Source: Pieris napi (taxonomy: Eukaryota > Arthropoda > Insecta > Lepidoptera > Pieridae). From it: a stretch of DNA of 64,000 nt. The DNA is taken from positions 7,573,662-7,637,661 of the forward strand of contig NC_062256.1 in the NCBI RefSeq assembly GCF_905475465.1, in the 5' to 3' direction. The notes below the pieces were generated by a model. The model had not been told where the DNA came from and searched no databases. It saw nothing but the letters and a program-made list of their open reading frames with translations. The translations under genes and the position numbers were made by a program. Numbering within the stretch: position 1 is the stretch's first letter; each line of letters opens with the position of its first letter. Shown here in pieces: positions 1 to 10,318 of this stretch.

Positions 1-10
1 AAGAGTGAGT

Positions 11-171
11 TTTTTTTTATATAATAGGGGGGCAAACGAACTTGCGGGACGACCAAATAGGGCAGTCTTCGCAGCCTATAGACACCCATTTTTAGTGGGT
101 GCGTTGCCGGCCTTTGAGTACACTCGATTTTTAAACATTTGGAGGTCGTATCTCTGAGGGAAGACCCCTAT
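11..171 (-). mobile_element. LINE family A, 3' end
   Basis: On the minus strand this is the last part of a non-LTR retrotransposon. It carries the family's 3' tail (read on the plus strand as a T run, then ATATAATAGGGGGGCAAACG) and the end of the polymerase ORF (GRQRTH-type ending at GTGGGTGCGTTGCCGGCC). The same sequence recurs at 8062, 16615 and, in plus orientation, at 1118, 13262 and 50346. It is 5'-truncated, as LINE copies usually are. Confidence 0.85.
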
Positions 172-1117
172 ACCTTAGTCAATTTCATATTATTATAATA
201 TGTATATATTTATTATTAAAAACGAATTGAGAAGCATAAATTAAAACAACACTACATACTCTGTTGTATAAAAAAAAGTGTCGTCCAAGCGCAGACGCCA
301 TGCTTATCTGTCTATAGTTCCAATTTTAAAATATATACTCGAGGCAAACAAATTGAATCACGTGACGTCTACAAAACATTAGGATGTTTCAACTCTCGCC
401 TCTAAGAGGGAGGGGTGGGGAGGGGGAGGAATTATTTTGCTGTTTACGTCTTTCGGTAAAGTATACAATCATTGTAGCAAGCTATTAATGCTTTAATTTT
501 CTTAAAAGCTGTTTCAAAAGAGTTTCCTATTCTAAAACTTCTACGCGGAATGTTGTGACAATGGACAGAGGTGGTGTAGAGATGCTTTGAAATTTGTGTG
601 CGAAAATAAATCGAATCATTAAGATTACAAAAATGCTAAGCTTTTACAAGACAGTTACACAACAGTTGTATAATTAAGCCACATTGTTATTTCATAGGTT
701 GCTGTACTTTTACGACAACAATAAATATATTTTAATATAAACGCGACTCCTTCACAATTCCTGTGCCACCCTCCCGCATGGAAGGGAGACGTCCAAGCTC
801 TCAGTATTCAGAGTATCGCAAATGTAACTTTCGGTTCTTTTCATGGCTAAAGTATGTTGGCGGCAATCCATAATGGGATCGCCATTATTCTTGCCATTAA
901 TTCGCATGGCCCGGCTTCCGTGCATTAGCGGGCAAGTCTGCCAATCTAAGGGGTCACGAACAATACCCCACTCTGAATAAATAACATCTAATACATCATC
1001 ATAAGTATTTTTGGTGCCAGATTTTTACGTTTAACTATTAACGATCATTAAATAAATGCATGGTCATGGTCGTCACTAATGGATTCTACGGTCCGCTTCA
1101 CAAGAGGGAACTGGCGA
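172..1117. other. AT-rich stretch, no gene seen
   Basis: No coding region or repeat family recognised. It contains a strong G-quadruplex motif at 408-426 and a GC-richer, unique-looking stretch near 770-970 (with CCATTAATTCGCATGG-type sequence) that could be conserved non-coding DNA. Confidence 0.4.
408..426 (+). other. G-quadruplex motif
   Basis: Four G runs of 3, 4, 4 and 5 bases separated by single A or T bases. This matches the canonical G4 pattern with the shortest possible loops, which is the most stable class. It lies in otherwise AT-rich DNA. Confidence 0.8.
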
Positions 1118-1247
1118 AAAGAGGACCTTCAAGTGTTTGAAAAAAGAGCTTCTTAAATCCCGGCAGCGCATCTGAAACGGGGGCTCATGGGCTGCGATGA
1201 TTGCCCTTTTTAGGCTCATTTGATATGCTATAAAAAAATACCTAACC
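1118..1247 (+). mobile_element. LINE family A, degenerate 3' end
   Basis: Plus-strand copy of family A. GACCTTCAAGTGTTTGAAAA and the following GGGCTGCGATGATTGCCC match the ORF end and tail of the 8062 copy in reverse. Many substitutions and small deletions; an old copy. Confidence 0.7.
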
Positions 1248-1499
1248 AATCTTCTACAGAAATGCGTTGGATATGCATATCTCGAAGACTAAAAAATCAA
1301 CTTTGATGGAAAGACTGTTCACTACGTTGGACCTCAGTATCTCACATACATACTCTGATGGAAGCTTTGTATCGTACTTGGAAACCTAGACAGATCATCA
1401 AGATTTACCCAATTCCAACAATATCACATACATGCCAAACTTTGTAGTCTTTTAAAATACTACAAGTAACTAAGCATTCTTTCCGTCATGATTCCTTAC

Positions 1500-1592
1500 A
1501 CCAATTCCACTTAAGGTCCGTCAAGAAAAGAGTACCAATACTTAAAAGGAGTGTCTAAAAGCGGCGGTATCACTTAACACCAGGTGAGCCAC
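1500..1592 (+). mobile_element. LINE family B, 3' end fragment
   Basis: Short degenerate piece of family B: CCAATTCCACTTAAGGTCC, then AAGAAAAGAGTACCAAT, then GCGGCGGTATCACTTAAC. These align with the better copy at 26572. Confidence 0.7.
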
Positions 1593-2079
1593 GTAACTAG
1601 TCTAAATTATTTAAATTTAGTTTATTATTTTATGTAGAGCTTGATTCGAGCAAGGAAAGCGGCAGCGTGGATGTCTCAAGCAAGTAGAGTTGCAGATGAG
1701 ACAAAGAGAGAAAGACTAGGAGCGAGGTGAAATGCGAAGCTCAAGACTAAACACGATGGATTCACTGTGGATGGTCATACGATATTAAGTCAATACCGGT
1801 AATTAGGCTCCTTTTAAATTGTGTACGTCTTCTGGAAGTCCTGGACTTAATTTCCGGGGAAAAGTTAAAACTGTGTTGGGATAGACGCATTGAAAATCAA
1901 TGTTAAGATGTCAGCTCAATGCCCTCCAGGTAATGTGAAGTAGGTCTGCAGAAAGAAAAACCGTCATGATAATCAGTTGGTAATGCTTAATTACTGTTAT
2001 GCTTAGTTCAGTGGTTCGACAGTAATCTTCGTGATATTAATATGTATTAAAGGAAATAATTCTTGTGAATAAATGACGC
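1593..2079. other. Unassigned stretch
   Basis: No gene recognised. A short purine-rich piece around 1635-1740 could be relic coding sequence of a transposon, but I cannot assign it. Confidence 0.3.
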
Positions 2080-2350
2080 GTATTAAGTTACATGTTTCAT
2101 CATCGGACCTCCAAGCAGAATACCAAAATCCACCCGTACCCCTCGACGTCCGTCGTTCCACAACTGAGCGTTTAAGGCAGATTCTGTCGCGCATCACTAT
2201 GAGGAACCAGCTGACCACTAAAGTATTTCCGAACCAGTTCTTCAAGAAGAGCATACCAATTCTTAAAAGGCTGACAAAGCCCTCTGGCTTTGAGAGCGTC
2301 ACTTAACGTCATGTGAGCCTCCTGCCCGTTTGCCCCAAAATTTTTTTGCT
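2080..2350 (+). pseudogene. LINE family B, C-terminal polymerase relic
   Basis: Plus-strand end of a non-LTR retrotransposon ORF2. The frame reads DVRRSTTERLRQILSRIT, then a decayed NQLTTKVFPNQFF and KKSIPILKR. This is the motif order seen at 26572 (WNQLPTEVFPNQFDLGSF). The tail GAGCCTCCTGCCCGTTTGCC follows. Frameshifts and lost residues show that it is dead. The polymerase and endonuclease domains are absent. Confidence 0.8.
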
Positions 2351-2984
2351 TAATAGTTCGGTTCTTTTTCCGCATAGTATGTCAAAATGTACATTTTTGA
2401 CATCTATCATCTGAAAGAATGATTTTGGTTGTTAACCAATTTGTTACATTTAAAGTTGCGTTATACCGTTAAAATAATTACGTAATACATCCCGAAATTA
2501 ATTAACTTCGGGTGCAGTAAATCATTTTCGTGCAGATTGCATAAAAATAATCAAATAAGTCATGCGGCGTGTGAAAAAAGGACGCGCGCACCTCCCTCTC
2601 GCACACCAGTACCTCCACACCTCACCCTCGAAAGAAAAACTCTCAAAAACTAATTACAAGTTGTAATTGAAATTTTGCGTGTTATATAATCGTGTACTTG
2701 AGCCGTGAGTAATGTATAAATGCGAGGGAGATGAATGGACGCCATCGGACGACCAGTAATTTTTTCGATTAGGAAACTTAAATAAAATACTTAATCTAAA
2801 GCTCTGAAGCCGACTTTAAATTAAGTTTGTGTTAAACTTTCTAAGCCGATTCTTTTGTTGAGGCATTTTAAGTTGTATATTAAAAATCGAGAAAAGCTTT
2901 TTTATAAATTTGACGATTATTTAAATGATAAGCAACCAATAGTCCTTGGTATTGCTCCAGTTCAAACAATTTGAATGACTCAAA
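2351..2984. other. AT-rich stretch, nothing recognised
   Basis: No gene, repeat family or strong structure seen. A CCTCCCTCTCGCACACC patch lies near 2590. Confidence 0.35.
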
Positions 2985-3115
2985 ACTTGGCGATGAAAAA
3001 GAGTGGCGGTGAGTTTCTTGCCAGTTCTTCTTGCTCTAGGCCCTTGGGTTGCGGACAATTAGTAAATGTAAATTTGGAGTTAATAAAACATCGTTTCTAT
3101 TGATGTTCATAATTA
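2985..3115 (+). mobile_element. LINE family C, 3' UTR
   Basis: Contains AAAAAGAGTGGCGGTGAG, TTTCTTGCCAGTTCTTCTTG and the GTAAATGT/GTTCATAATTAGTGTAC segment shared by copies at 5790, 23326, 42728, 55690 and 58250. It is the 3' untranslated end of a LINE. All six copies in the window lie on the plus strand. Confidence 0.75.
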
Positions 3116-3367
3116 GTGTACTAATATGAAAAAAAAATGGTATAAAGCCGTTCTGTGCTTTTGCTCTTCTTAAGCTCCATGAATGTTATAGGTCTCGCGA
3201 GATAAGCCCCGGTTACATCGGTAATATTATTATTTACAATATCTATACGTTCACTAGGCGATTCATACAAAACATCATCAGGAATAGACGACATAAATAC
3301 TTACTATAGGGATGAAAATGTAAAACTGAGGACGAAACGATAGTGCCTCCTTAGACTGTGATTCTTC

Positions 3368-3595
3368 TTCTTTTGTTGCCTCTCCATTAATGGAGGTAGG
3401 CCTTAAAGCGTATCTTGTCCTGTGCCAGATGCAGCAACTCTTTAGCAGCCGCAATACCCGTCCACTGCGAAGATATGATTCCTCCTTCTACCAACATGTT
3501 ATCCTGGATTTTACCCATCATAATTAATTGAAGGAGCTTACCACCTCCTCCGCGGTCATGGCGTAACACGTGGTCCAGGTACGCCACTTTCCGTT
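3368..3595 (-). pseudogene. LINE family H, C-terminal polymerase relic
   Basis: The minus-strand frame reads YLDHVLRHDR, LLQLIMMGKI and then WTGIAAAKELLHLAQDK. This is the typical C-terminal order of endonuclease-reverse transcriptases of animal LINEs: an HVLR-type motif, a LIxxGKI motif, and WTGI...LAQDR. A related copy lies at 7733 on the plus strand. Only the last roughly 65 residues remain, followed by the 3' UTR with a TCTCCATTAATGGAGG hairpin. Confidence 0.75.
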
Positions 3596-4321
3596 ATTTA
3601 ATGTTCTGCGTAAGTATTTTTTGGCATTCCAACACGATTAAGAACTTTCTCGTTAGATACCTTCTGGATTCAGCGTATACGAAGCATGCGAAGATAACAG
3701 AACTCGATGCTTTTAAGCGGTGAACTGTGAGTGATCTTCAGCATCTCTCGTCCAATACCCGTTAACACTTGATGAGGGTCCCACGCTGAATCCGCTAGGC
3801 CTACACTGCCCTGTCAGTTGGCTATACTTAGTCTTGCCATAAAAACTGAAACAAAGAAAAAAAAATTAAAGATAAAACAGTGTTATAGTAAAATACATAA
3901 ATATACATAACTTTATCATTTATAATGAATACAAAACTTTAATCAGGTTAAAAAGTGTTTTCTTTAAATGTGTAAAGGTTATATCAATAAAAGACAATAC
4001 TATGGCAAGACTAGGTATATTGAATGAATGAGTTGGCCACATGATGAAGTGATCAATTTTACTCACCACATTTTATTTTAAATTTGATACGACAATCAAA
4101 ATTTCTGTGCTCTGAAAGGAAGGGCCTTATAGCGTTTTTAATTAAAGCACCCTTCAAAACCACTCCAATCAAAAAAACGTTATCACAATAGCAACAATCT
4201 AGAAAACGATCTAACTGTATAAACACGCGAATAATGCACAATCAAAAGGGCAGCAAGGGATGAGAACAGGGATACCAGCAAAATGTATTATCATTTACAT
4301 ATATTCTGAAAGTCCTGTATT
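3596..4321. other. AT-rich stretch, nothing recognised
   Basis: No gene or clear repeat seen. Open frames here (for example minus strand 4059-4241) are AT-rich, with no recognisable motif. Confidence 0.35.
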
Positions 4322-4745
4322 TATGCTACTAATATTATAAACGCGAAAGTTTGTAGTATGGATGGATTTGTTACTCTTCCACGTAAAAACAAAAACTACT
4401 GATTGGAAAGTTTGTAAGTATGGAGGAATGTGTTAATCTTTCACGTATAAACTACTGAATGGATATTAATGAAACTTTACAGTAATATAGCTTATACATC
4501 AGAATAACACATAGGCTACAATTTATAAAGATATTGCGTGAATTGTCCAAAATATCAAGTAAGTAGGAAAAATCTACCATCTAAAAGCTATTCTGGCGTG
4601 CGCTACCAAAACCGCTAGAGTTACACATATGTAATGAATTATAGAAATGTTTATCTTAAATAGTCCATATCTTTAGTAGTTTGTACGCCACGTTAATATA
4701 AAGTACTCATAATACTAATCCTGCGCAGTCATAGGCACCAACTAG
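4322..4745 (+). mobile_element. Helitron-type non-autonomous element
   Basis: The start TACTAATATTATAAACGCG matches the 5' end of lepidopteran Helitron-like repeats. The body has the usual CGCGAAAGTTTGT and AACTACTGAATGG motifs. The element ends in CTAG followed by T at 4742-4746, as expected for insertion at AT. An internal duplication of about 60 bp (4342-4402 against 4403-4462) repeats the GAAAGTTTGTA...ACTACTGA unit. The 5' end is degenerate and the 3' hairpin is weak. Confidence 0.55.
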
Positions 4746-4903
4746 TCATTTATAAAGCTTTTACGAGGATCAAATATTTGTCGAATATTTGTTGTTAATT
4801 GTGCAAAATTTGAAAAATATATCACTTTAATTTTTAATAGTGGAGATGAGATTTTTAGGCAAAAATCTTTCATTTTGGTGCCAATTGACAGTCAATATAA
4901 CGC

Positions 4904-5112
4904 TGAAAGTGGAGGGATCCAAGCAAGCCAAGCAAACCCTCGACTGGAATCCTCAAGGCAAAACGAGGCTGCCCAAAACAGACCTGGAAACGAAGCATCA
5001 TGGCGAAGGAAGGTGGAATGACGTGGGAAATTAACAAAGGAGCCCAGACCTGATCAGGCTAGTTATCTGGACTGAATGCACTCTGCCCCACTTGGGGGAC
5101 ATAGGACTTTAA
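4904..5112 (+). pseudogene. LINE family J, C-terminal polymerase relic
   Basis: The frame reads KQAKQTLDWNPQGKTRLPKT, then GEGRWNDV. This resembles the LINE C-terminal motif (I/A)xKQALxWNPQGKRRRGRP followed by the WxxV...AQDR segment. The end, CTGCCCCACTTGGGGGACAT, fits the typical CSxxxGG ending. Substitutions and frameshifts make it a dead fragment. No other copy was found in the window. Confidence 0.6.
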
Positions 5113-5277
5113 GTAGTATTCTTTCTTTTTACATGATAAGAGGTTAATGATGAGACACAAAATATCCATTTAATACTTTGCGATAAACTGAGCTCACGAA
5201 CATAGGCCATCACGTGAATGTCGAGGTTATTCAACTCCTTGACACCACGGGCCTAGTGAGAAGACTGAAAAGGACAA

Positions 5278-5526
5278 AACCATTTGAACTAGTGAATTAG
5301 TGTTAGTGCACGTCAGTATTAAATACACAGTGAGTGAAAGAAAAAAATAGAACACAAGAACAGAGTGTCTCCCCTTTAATAGATGTAAGTAGTGTTATTG
5401 GACACTTTCTTATGTAAAAATCCTTATTAGTAAACTAGGTTAGACTTAAATTACTTATTAGTCTTAACTTAGGCTAGATTGTAATGTGCCATGATGTCTT
5501 AGTAAAGACACATCTATTTAAAAAAA
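5278..5526 (+). mobile_element. LINE-like family M, 3' region
   Basis: Two blocks match a second copy at 18684-20372: GTGAATTAGTGTTAGTGCACG and AACACAAGAACAGAGTGT, followed by TTAAATTACTTATTAGTCTT and AATGTGCCATGATGTCTTAG. The element ends in an A-rich run, consistent with a retrotransposed 3' end on the plus strand. No coding part is visible. Confidence 0.55.
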
Positions 5527-5789
5527 TACTTTGTAATAGCTTTGATTTAGATTGCTTGTGGCGGCGTCCATGCGTCGGGTTTCTCTCTCCCTAAAATATG
5601 GCGAGGGGGCCGATGGCTGGCCATGCGTCATGCTCGTGAACGGGTGCTGCTTGTGGTGACTGGTCGTACTTGATGTGTTTGCGTGTTGTTCCCACGAGAA
5701 TGTAAGTGCGTGCCCCTATTTCACCATGCCTCCTGCTGATAGTGGACAAATCTTTGTTTTTAATTTATGTTATTATTATTAATTACTTA
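5527..5789. other. GC-richer unassigned block
   Basis: This block (GGCGGCGTCCATGCGTCGGG and onward) is clearly richer in G and C than its surroundings, but shows no recognisable gene or family. It might be the start of a repeat or a host regulatory sequence. Confidence 0.3.
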
Positions 5790-6025
5790 AAATGTCACAT
5801 GGGACATGGTGTAATGGTTGCAGCTCCTTACAAACATTTTGTAAAACAAAAAAAATTGCGATTAAAAAGAGTGGCGAAGAGTTTATTGCCAGTTCTTCTC
5901 TCCCGGTCTACGCCCTTGATTTGAGAACTGGCAGTAAATGTAAAATTAGAAGCATTAATATGATTCTTTACTGACGAGTCATAAGTGTAAATTATGTTAC
6001 CTATACGATTAAATGATTTTTCACT
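5790..6025 (+). mobile_element. LINE family C, 3' UTR
   Basis: One of the better family C copies. It runs from ATGTCACATGGGACATGGTG through AAAAAGAGTGGCGAAGAG to TTACCTATACGATTAAATG, the family's polyadenylation region. A (TTTAC)n tract follows directly at about 6022-6047 and is probably a tail-derived microsatellite. Short open frames through it read IASSSLPVYALDLRTGSK, but this lies in the 3' UTR of the family and I do not treat it as coding. Confidence 0.8.
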
Positions 6026-7349
6026 TTATTTTACTTTACTTTACTTTAGCCCTTAGCCACTCGACAATGTATGGTGACCAAACCTTAACAATTTATACAC
6101 AATTTTTATTCATAGACACCCCTGCTACTTATATTGCTAGCCTTGTCTATGACCAGTGCAATGTGTATAAATGTCTCAACAACATTGAATGGTACGGGTA
6201 TTAAATTAAATTGCAACTATTACGGCAGAATCATTAATGTGGCAACCCTGAGGGCTATTGCATCCCGACCAGTACACCCCACTTGTCCCCCTTTCGAATA
6301 TTAGTTTTAATTACTTTCTAAATACCAACTGCTTATTTTCCATTTTGCCTCCGTTTTAAGTTAACAGAAACTTGCCAAGTTTGTTATGGTTCGTAATATA
6401 AGGTATTGGTTAATTATAAAGAAAAAAACATTAATTTTATTAAAGCCTACATACATACAAAAGCGAAATACAGAAACACATTTAAAAATAGGCCCAACTA
6501 AACAGCTGTAGCCAGCAACACTGTTCTTCAGTGGGCCCATTATAAATAACAATCTTATATGTTGTATATGTCGCAGTGAAGTAGTTAAATCAGAGAGTTA
6601 ATTGAATCTCTACATATTTAATTAAAGATCGATATTCAATCAATTCGCTAAAGTTCCGTCAGACAAGTGACTTCTTTCTTATTAATAATCGGGAAGGAAG
6701 ATTTCTGGATTACCCCACCAAATCTTTTAATTAATATTATTCACCAAATAAATGTTATATCTACGCACCTTAATTGAGGGAGTTTACTTTAAGATAATTT
6801 CACTGTAAACCACATAATTTATCCATACATAATCACCGACACTATCACTTTAAATCACCGTCAACATTATATAGCATCTTAAGGGCTAAGGATACATAAC
6901 ATCGGTCAGTACAGACGTGTGGGGAAATGGAAAAGGCATTAGCGGATATGTCAGCAGCCATCACGCTGAGTGCTGTATTGTAAATAAATAGTTCTTTCTC
7001 GGCTCATGTTGCAAATACATTTATCGCAAGTTTACACGAGTTCGCTGAGAAGTAAGATATGCTATATGTAATGAAATGATATCATTCATCTGAATTTGGC
7101 GCGCTTTTACAAGTTGTCTGTGGAAGATGGTACGCGTCGGAGTGACGCGCGATTGAATGGCGGATGACGTGCAGATTAATTAGTGCATTGTATTATTGTA
7201 AGAAGATAGATTAAACTTTAATACTTAATCATTAAAGGATATAATTGAGGATATCTATAGCCTTTTTCCGTTTTTGAGATTCATTCAGTTTTTTTGAGTA
7301 ACAATTTGTGATTCATTTTGAAAATCTTTAATAATATATCTTATATATA
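6026..7349. other. AT-rich stretch, nothing recognised
   Basis: About 1.3 kb without a gene or an identified repeat. It contains a (TTTAC)n run at its left edge and unique AT-rich sequence. A GC-richer patch with ACGCGCGA lies near 7100-7160. Confidence 0.35.
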
Positions 7350-7609
7350 CAGGGTGGCCAAAAAGTCGTGGATCAAACGCAAATAGGGGATAGATGAGAT
7401 CATCAGCTGCAAAAAATTGTTCTACGGGAGGTCTCTAAGCTCAACCCTTGCAGAGTTATAATTTATTTTGCGTTTTTATAAGAAAATTGACTTTTTTTAC
7501 TAATTCTTATTAAAATTAGAAAAAATCTACAGCCTGTATCTTTTTCATAATATCCACTAGATTGGTACTGATGAGTTCTTGCGTTAGACACGAATTTTTG
7601 ACCACCCTG
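7350..7609. mobile_element. Mariner-type MITE
   Basis: A 260-bp element with terminal inverted repeats. The left end is CAGGGTGGCCAAAAAGTCG and the right end reads in reverse as CAGGGTGGTCAAAAATTCG, about 20 bp with two mismatches. It is flanked by TA on both sides (7348-7349 and 7610-7611), the target duplication of the Tc1/mariner superfamily. It has no transposase, so it is non-autonomous. Confidence 0.8.
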
Positions 7610-7637
7610 TATATGTATAGGTTGGAGGAGGACTGTA

Positions 7638-7675
7638 ACGATAAACTTCTTTATCGAGTTGGAATGTTGAAAAAC
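7638..7675 (+). repeat. Family P fragment (left end)
   Basis: AAACTTCTTTATCGAGTTGGAA resembles the left end of the TIR family at 49176 (AAACTTCTTTATCGGGGTTGG). A short remnant only. Confidence 0.4.
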
Positions 7676-7732
7676 CTTAAGCAGAACATTGCACAACGGA
7701 AAGTTGTTGAACATTAAACAAAAGAAACCTGG

Positions 7733-7948
7733 GCCATGTGTTGCGCCATTACCACCACCTCCTTCAATTGTTTATAATGGGTAAAATCCAGGTAATACGG
7801 AAAAATATAGAAGGATAGAAGGAAAAAATCATGTCTTTGCAACGTTAGGGAGTGGACGCGTATTGCGACTGCTGAAGAGTTGCTGCAGCTAGCACAGGAC
7901 AAGACATGCTTCACGAGACTGACAGCCAACCTCCACACATACATATTA
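7733..7948 (+). pseudogene. LINE family H, C-terminal polymerase relic
   Basis: Plus-strand relative of the 3368 copy. Read across frames it gives VLRHYHHLLQLFIMGKIQ, then WTRIATAEELLQLAQDK and LTANLHT. The last piece is the normal end of this LINE class. Frameshifts and stops separate the two blocks. Only the C-terminal region survives. Confidence 0.75.
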
Positions 7949-8061
7949 GAACTTTAGATGGCAATTCTGTCGCATAACGTCTTATGCAGTAAACGCAGAT
8001 TTTTTATTTATTTATATTATCATTAGCACGTAGCAGTGTATAAACAGTGTGAACAGATATA

Positions 8062-8480
8062 CTTTTTTTTATATAATAGGGGGGCAAACGAGCTTGCGAG
8101 ACGACCAAAAAGGGCAGTCTTCGCAGCCCATAGACACCCATTTTTAGTGGGTGCGTTGCCGGCCTTTGAGGGAGGAGTACACTCGTTTTTTAAACATTTG
8201 GAGGTCGTATCTCTGAGGGATGACCCCCACCGGGAGTCGATTCCACAGTTCGCTAGTTCGAAAAATAAAATGCCTTGTGAAACGGAGTGTGGAAGACCTC
8301 CAACCATCAAGATGATGTTGGTGAAATTTAGAGGTCGTACGGCTCGTACGGTGTTGAAAAGAGGCAGGAGGGATCACCCCAAACAATTCTTCCGAACACT
8401 CTTCGTAGTAAACTTTGTAAAAAACGCAGAGACGCAACTTATACATGGAGTGATCATTTACTGGTACATGATTATCCATT
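8062..8480 (-). pseudogene. LINE family A, ORF2 C-terminus and tail
   Basis: Best family A copy. The minus-strand frame 8479-8144 (111 residues) is open and reads VYYEECSEELFGVIPPASF, then SELWNRLPVGVIPQRYDL and FKKRVYSSLKGRQRTH. WNxLP...VxPxxYDLxxFKxR is the standard C-terminus of jockey/CR1-like polymerases. The 3' tail runs to an A run (T run at 8063). It is related to family B, which shares ECSEELFGLIPAAEF. The catalytic part is missing. A 148-residue frame on the plus strand is its antisense shadow. Confidence 0.88.
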
Positions 8481-8488
8481 GATCCACC

Positions 8489-8535
8489 TTAGTAATAAGT
8501 TTCACTTCTGACATGAGTACTTTGTACGCACGCCC
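8489..8535 (+). repeat. Solo right end of TIR family P
   Basis: AAGTTTCACTTCTGACATG followed by AGTACTTTGTACGCAC is the right terminus and flank seen at 50941-50990. There is no left end nearby. Confidence 0.55.
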
Positions 8536-8722
8536 TTTTTATATGTAATAGGGGGCAAACGGGCAGGAGGCTCACCTGATGTTAAGTCATACCGCCGCCC
8601 ATGGACATTCACATTGCCACAAGGTTCGCAGGTGCGTTACCTTTTAAGAATTGGTACGCTCTTTTCTTGAAGGACCCTAAGTCGAATTGGTTCGGAAATA
8701 CTTCAGTGGGCAGCTGTGTGTG
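8536..8722 (-). mobile_element. LINE family B, 3' end
   Basis: Minus-strand end of family B: AATAGGGGGCAAACGGGCAG, the CACCTGATGTTAAGT segment, then the ORF end in reverse (LPTEVFPNQFDLGSFKKRA and YQFLKG). It runs into a (GT)n tract at 8712-8727, where the match stops. Confidence 0.8.
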
Positions 8723-9255
8723 TGTGTGGAACACATAGTGGTGGTGCTCATTCACAGAGATGTGAATAAAAAGCAGATATTTATTTAATGAGCGAAAACC
8801 TAACATCAAAAAACAAAAGAAGAGATTCAAGTGAATTCGCTTCGAAGTATCAAATGTTATTAATTCAATCTATTAGATTTTACTGACCACTCCGTATAAT
8901 TTAGTGTTATAGCGATACAAACTGTGGGAATTTGTAACACTAGCGGCTGCCCTGACTTCGGACTACGCAACACCAACAATTATTGAGATCTGATGAACTC
9001 CCTTTGGGTCTCAATGTTGAAATCAGAGAAAGCCAGGCCACACTGGTCACCAAGATTGTACACTAATAGAACAAGTTAACCCAGGACATGGGACTTGGGA
9101 GGAAGGAAGAGCAGCGTGACAGTAGTTGGAGATACAGCTTGGGCCACACTGAACTACAAACGTTTAGTACGTAGGTACTTAGATAAATGTAGAAATTATC
9201 AATCAGTTAAGAAATAAAGAAAAAACTTAATTATACATAATAAAAAAGGATAAAG
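8723..9255. other. Unassigned stretch
   Basis: No gene seen. A CTGATGA...GAAA pattern near 8994 was considered as a ribozyme and rejected. Confidence 0.3.
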
Positions 9256-9374
9256 AGCGTTCCAAGCCTAAAAAGGCCGGCAACGCACTTGCGAGCCTTT
9301 TGCCAATGTGAGTGTCCATAGGCGGCGATATCAGGTGATCCTCCTGCCCGTTTGCCTACTATTACATAAAAAAG
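9256..9374 (+). mobile_element. LINE family B, 3' tail
   Basis: AAAAGGCCGGCAACGCACTTG, then GAGTGTCCATAGGCGGCG, then the CTCCTGCCCGTTTGCCTACT tail. Coding part almost entirely absent. Confidence 0.8.
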
Positions 9375-9724
9375 GATGTTTAGTTAAAAAGTATATTAAA
9401 ATTAAACGTACAGATGTTAACCGATTTTTATTGTATGGATAGATTTCATTTAACGATAAATTCAATTAAGCTCAATACAGCTGGTTTTTTCACCATCAAG
9501 TTTCGTTGCCGTCATAAAATTTTATTTGCTCATGCATTTTTATCGCATTACAATATAAACACATGTATCATATTTCCTCAATGGTATGGACATAAAAGTG
9601 TATTGTTTTGATCATTATATAGTTACATAGGACCCTTAATAGCCTATCAGGCAGATCTGTAGCCGAGGGCAGAGCAGGGGAGTGTCACTTCTCCCTTTTC
9701 CTAAAAAGGAACTTCACTTGTTTA

Positions 9725-9812
9725 AACGGTTAAGGATAACATCTTGAGGAAACCGGCTTGCCTTAGACCCAAAAGAATCGTCGGCGTGTGTCAGGCCTAC
9801 TTGCCTATTAGA
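9725..9812 (+). mobile_element. SINE, 3' half
   Basis: Covers the SINE body from AACGGTTAAGGATAACATC through GGAAACCGGCTTGCCTTAG to CTACTTGCCTATTAGATTG. The tRNA-like head is missing. It abuts an inverted copy at 9813. Confidence 0.75.
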
Positions 9813-9945
9813 TTGACAGGTGATCAGCCTCCTGTGCCTGACACAGACCGTCGACTGTTTTGGGTCTGTTTTTCCTTCACTGTTCGAGGGAATATTAAAT
9901 GCGGAACGAAACCTACGACCTCAGGGATGAGAGTCGCACTGCTCG
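9813..9945 (-). mobile_element. SINE, 5' part, inverted to its neighbour
   Basis: Reads in reverse as the SINE head and body: GTGCGACTCTCATCCCTGAG, the B-box region GGTCGTAGGTTTCG, and then GCCTGACACACG-type sequence. It joins the plus-strand SINE at 9725 tail to tail. Confidence 0.7.
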
Positions 9946-10318
9946 GGAAAATCGAGAATGAAAAATTACTAAAAAAATATTTAATATCTACTGCTAAGTA
10001 CTTTAACCATTTATATTAAAAGTATTAAATTTTTCAACACATGATCTAGTACTACTCATACATAGACAAAAATGTAATAAGGCTGAATATTTTTTGCGAA
10101 AATGAAGGTGTTTAATGCAAGCGCAGGCGCACGGTTGCCGCGCTCCATTAGGTTTTCTTAAAACAAATGAGTAACTTGCATCTTATTGCTGGGCACGTCT
10201 AACCCCTTGAATATTCACGCTGCACGTAATTATGTGATTTTTTAAATCAACGCAGATTAAAAATGTTGTTTTATTTTGATGTAGCAACACTGACTTCCGA
10301 TCCGTAGTGTTCGCGTCA
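9946..10318. other. AT-rich stretch, nothing recognised
   Basis: Unique-looking sequence with a GC-richer patch (GCAAGCGCAGGCGCACGG) at about 10115. No gene or repeat assigned. Confidence 0.3.

Noticed and set aside
5706..5974. Frames reading IASSSLPVYALDLRTGSK, similar in several places
   Set aside because: The similarity is of the LINE family C 3' UTR as DNA; copies carry indels and the frame lies beyond the family's ORF.
7565..7605. CTGATGAG ... ACGAA, hammerhead-like, inside the 7350 MITE
   Set aside because: The second core reads ACGAAT rather than CGAAAC, and the stem needs a bulge and a mismatch.
8036..8482. 148-residue plus-strand open frame, the longest in the window
   Set aside because: It is the antisense of the LINE family A C-terminus (minus 8144-8479), which has clear WNRLP and FKKR motifs.
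8994..9035. CTGATGA followed by GAAATC, hammerhead-like
   Set aside because: Stem II cannot form properly between the core motifs and stem III has no partner.
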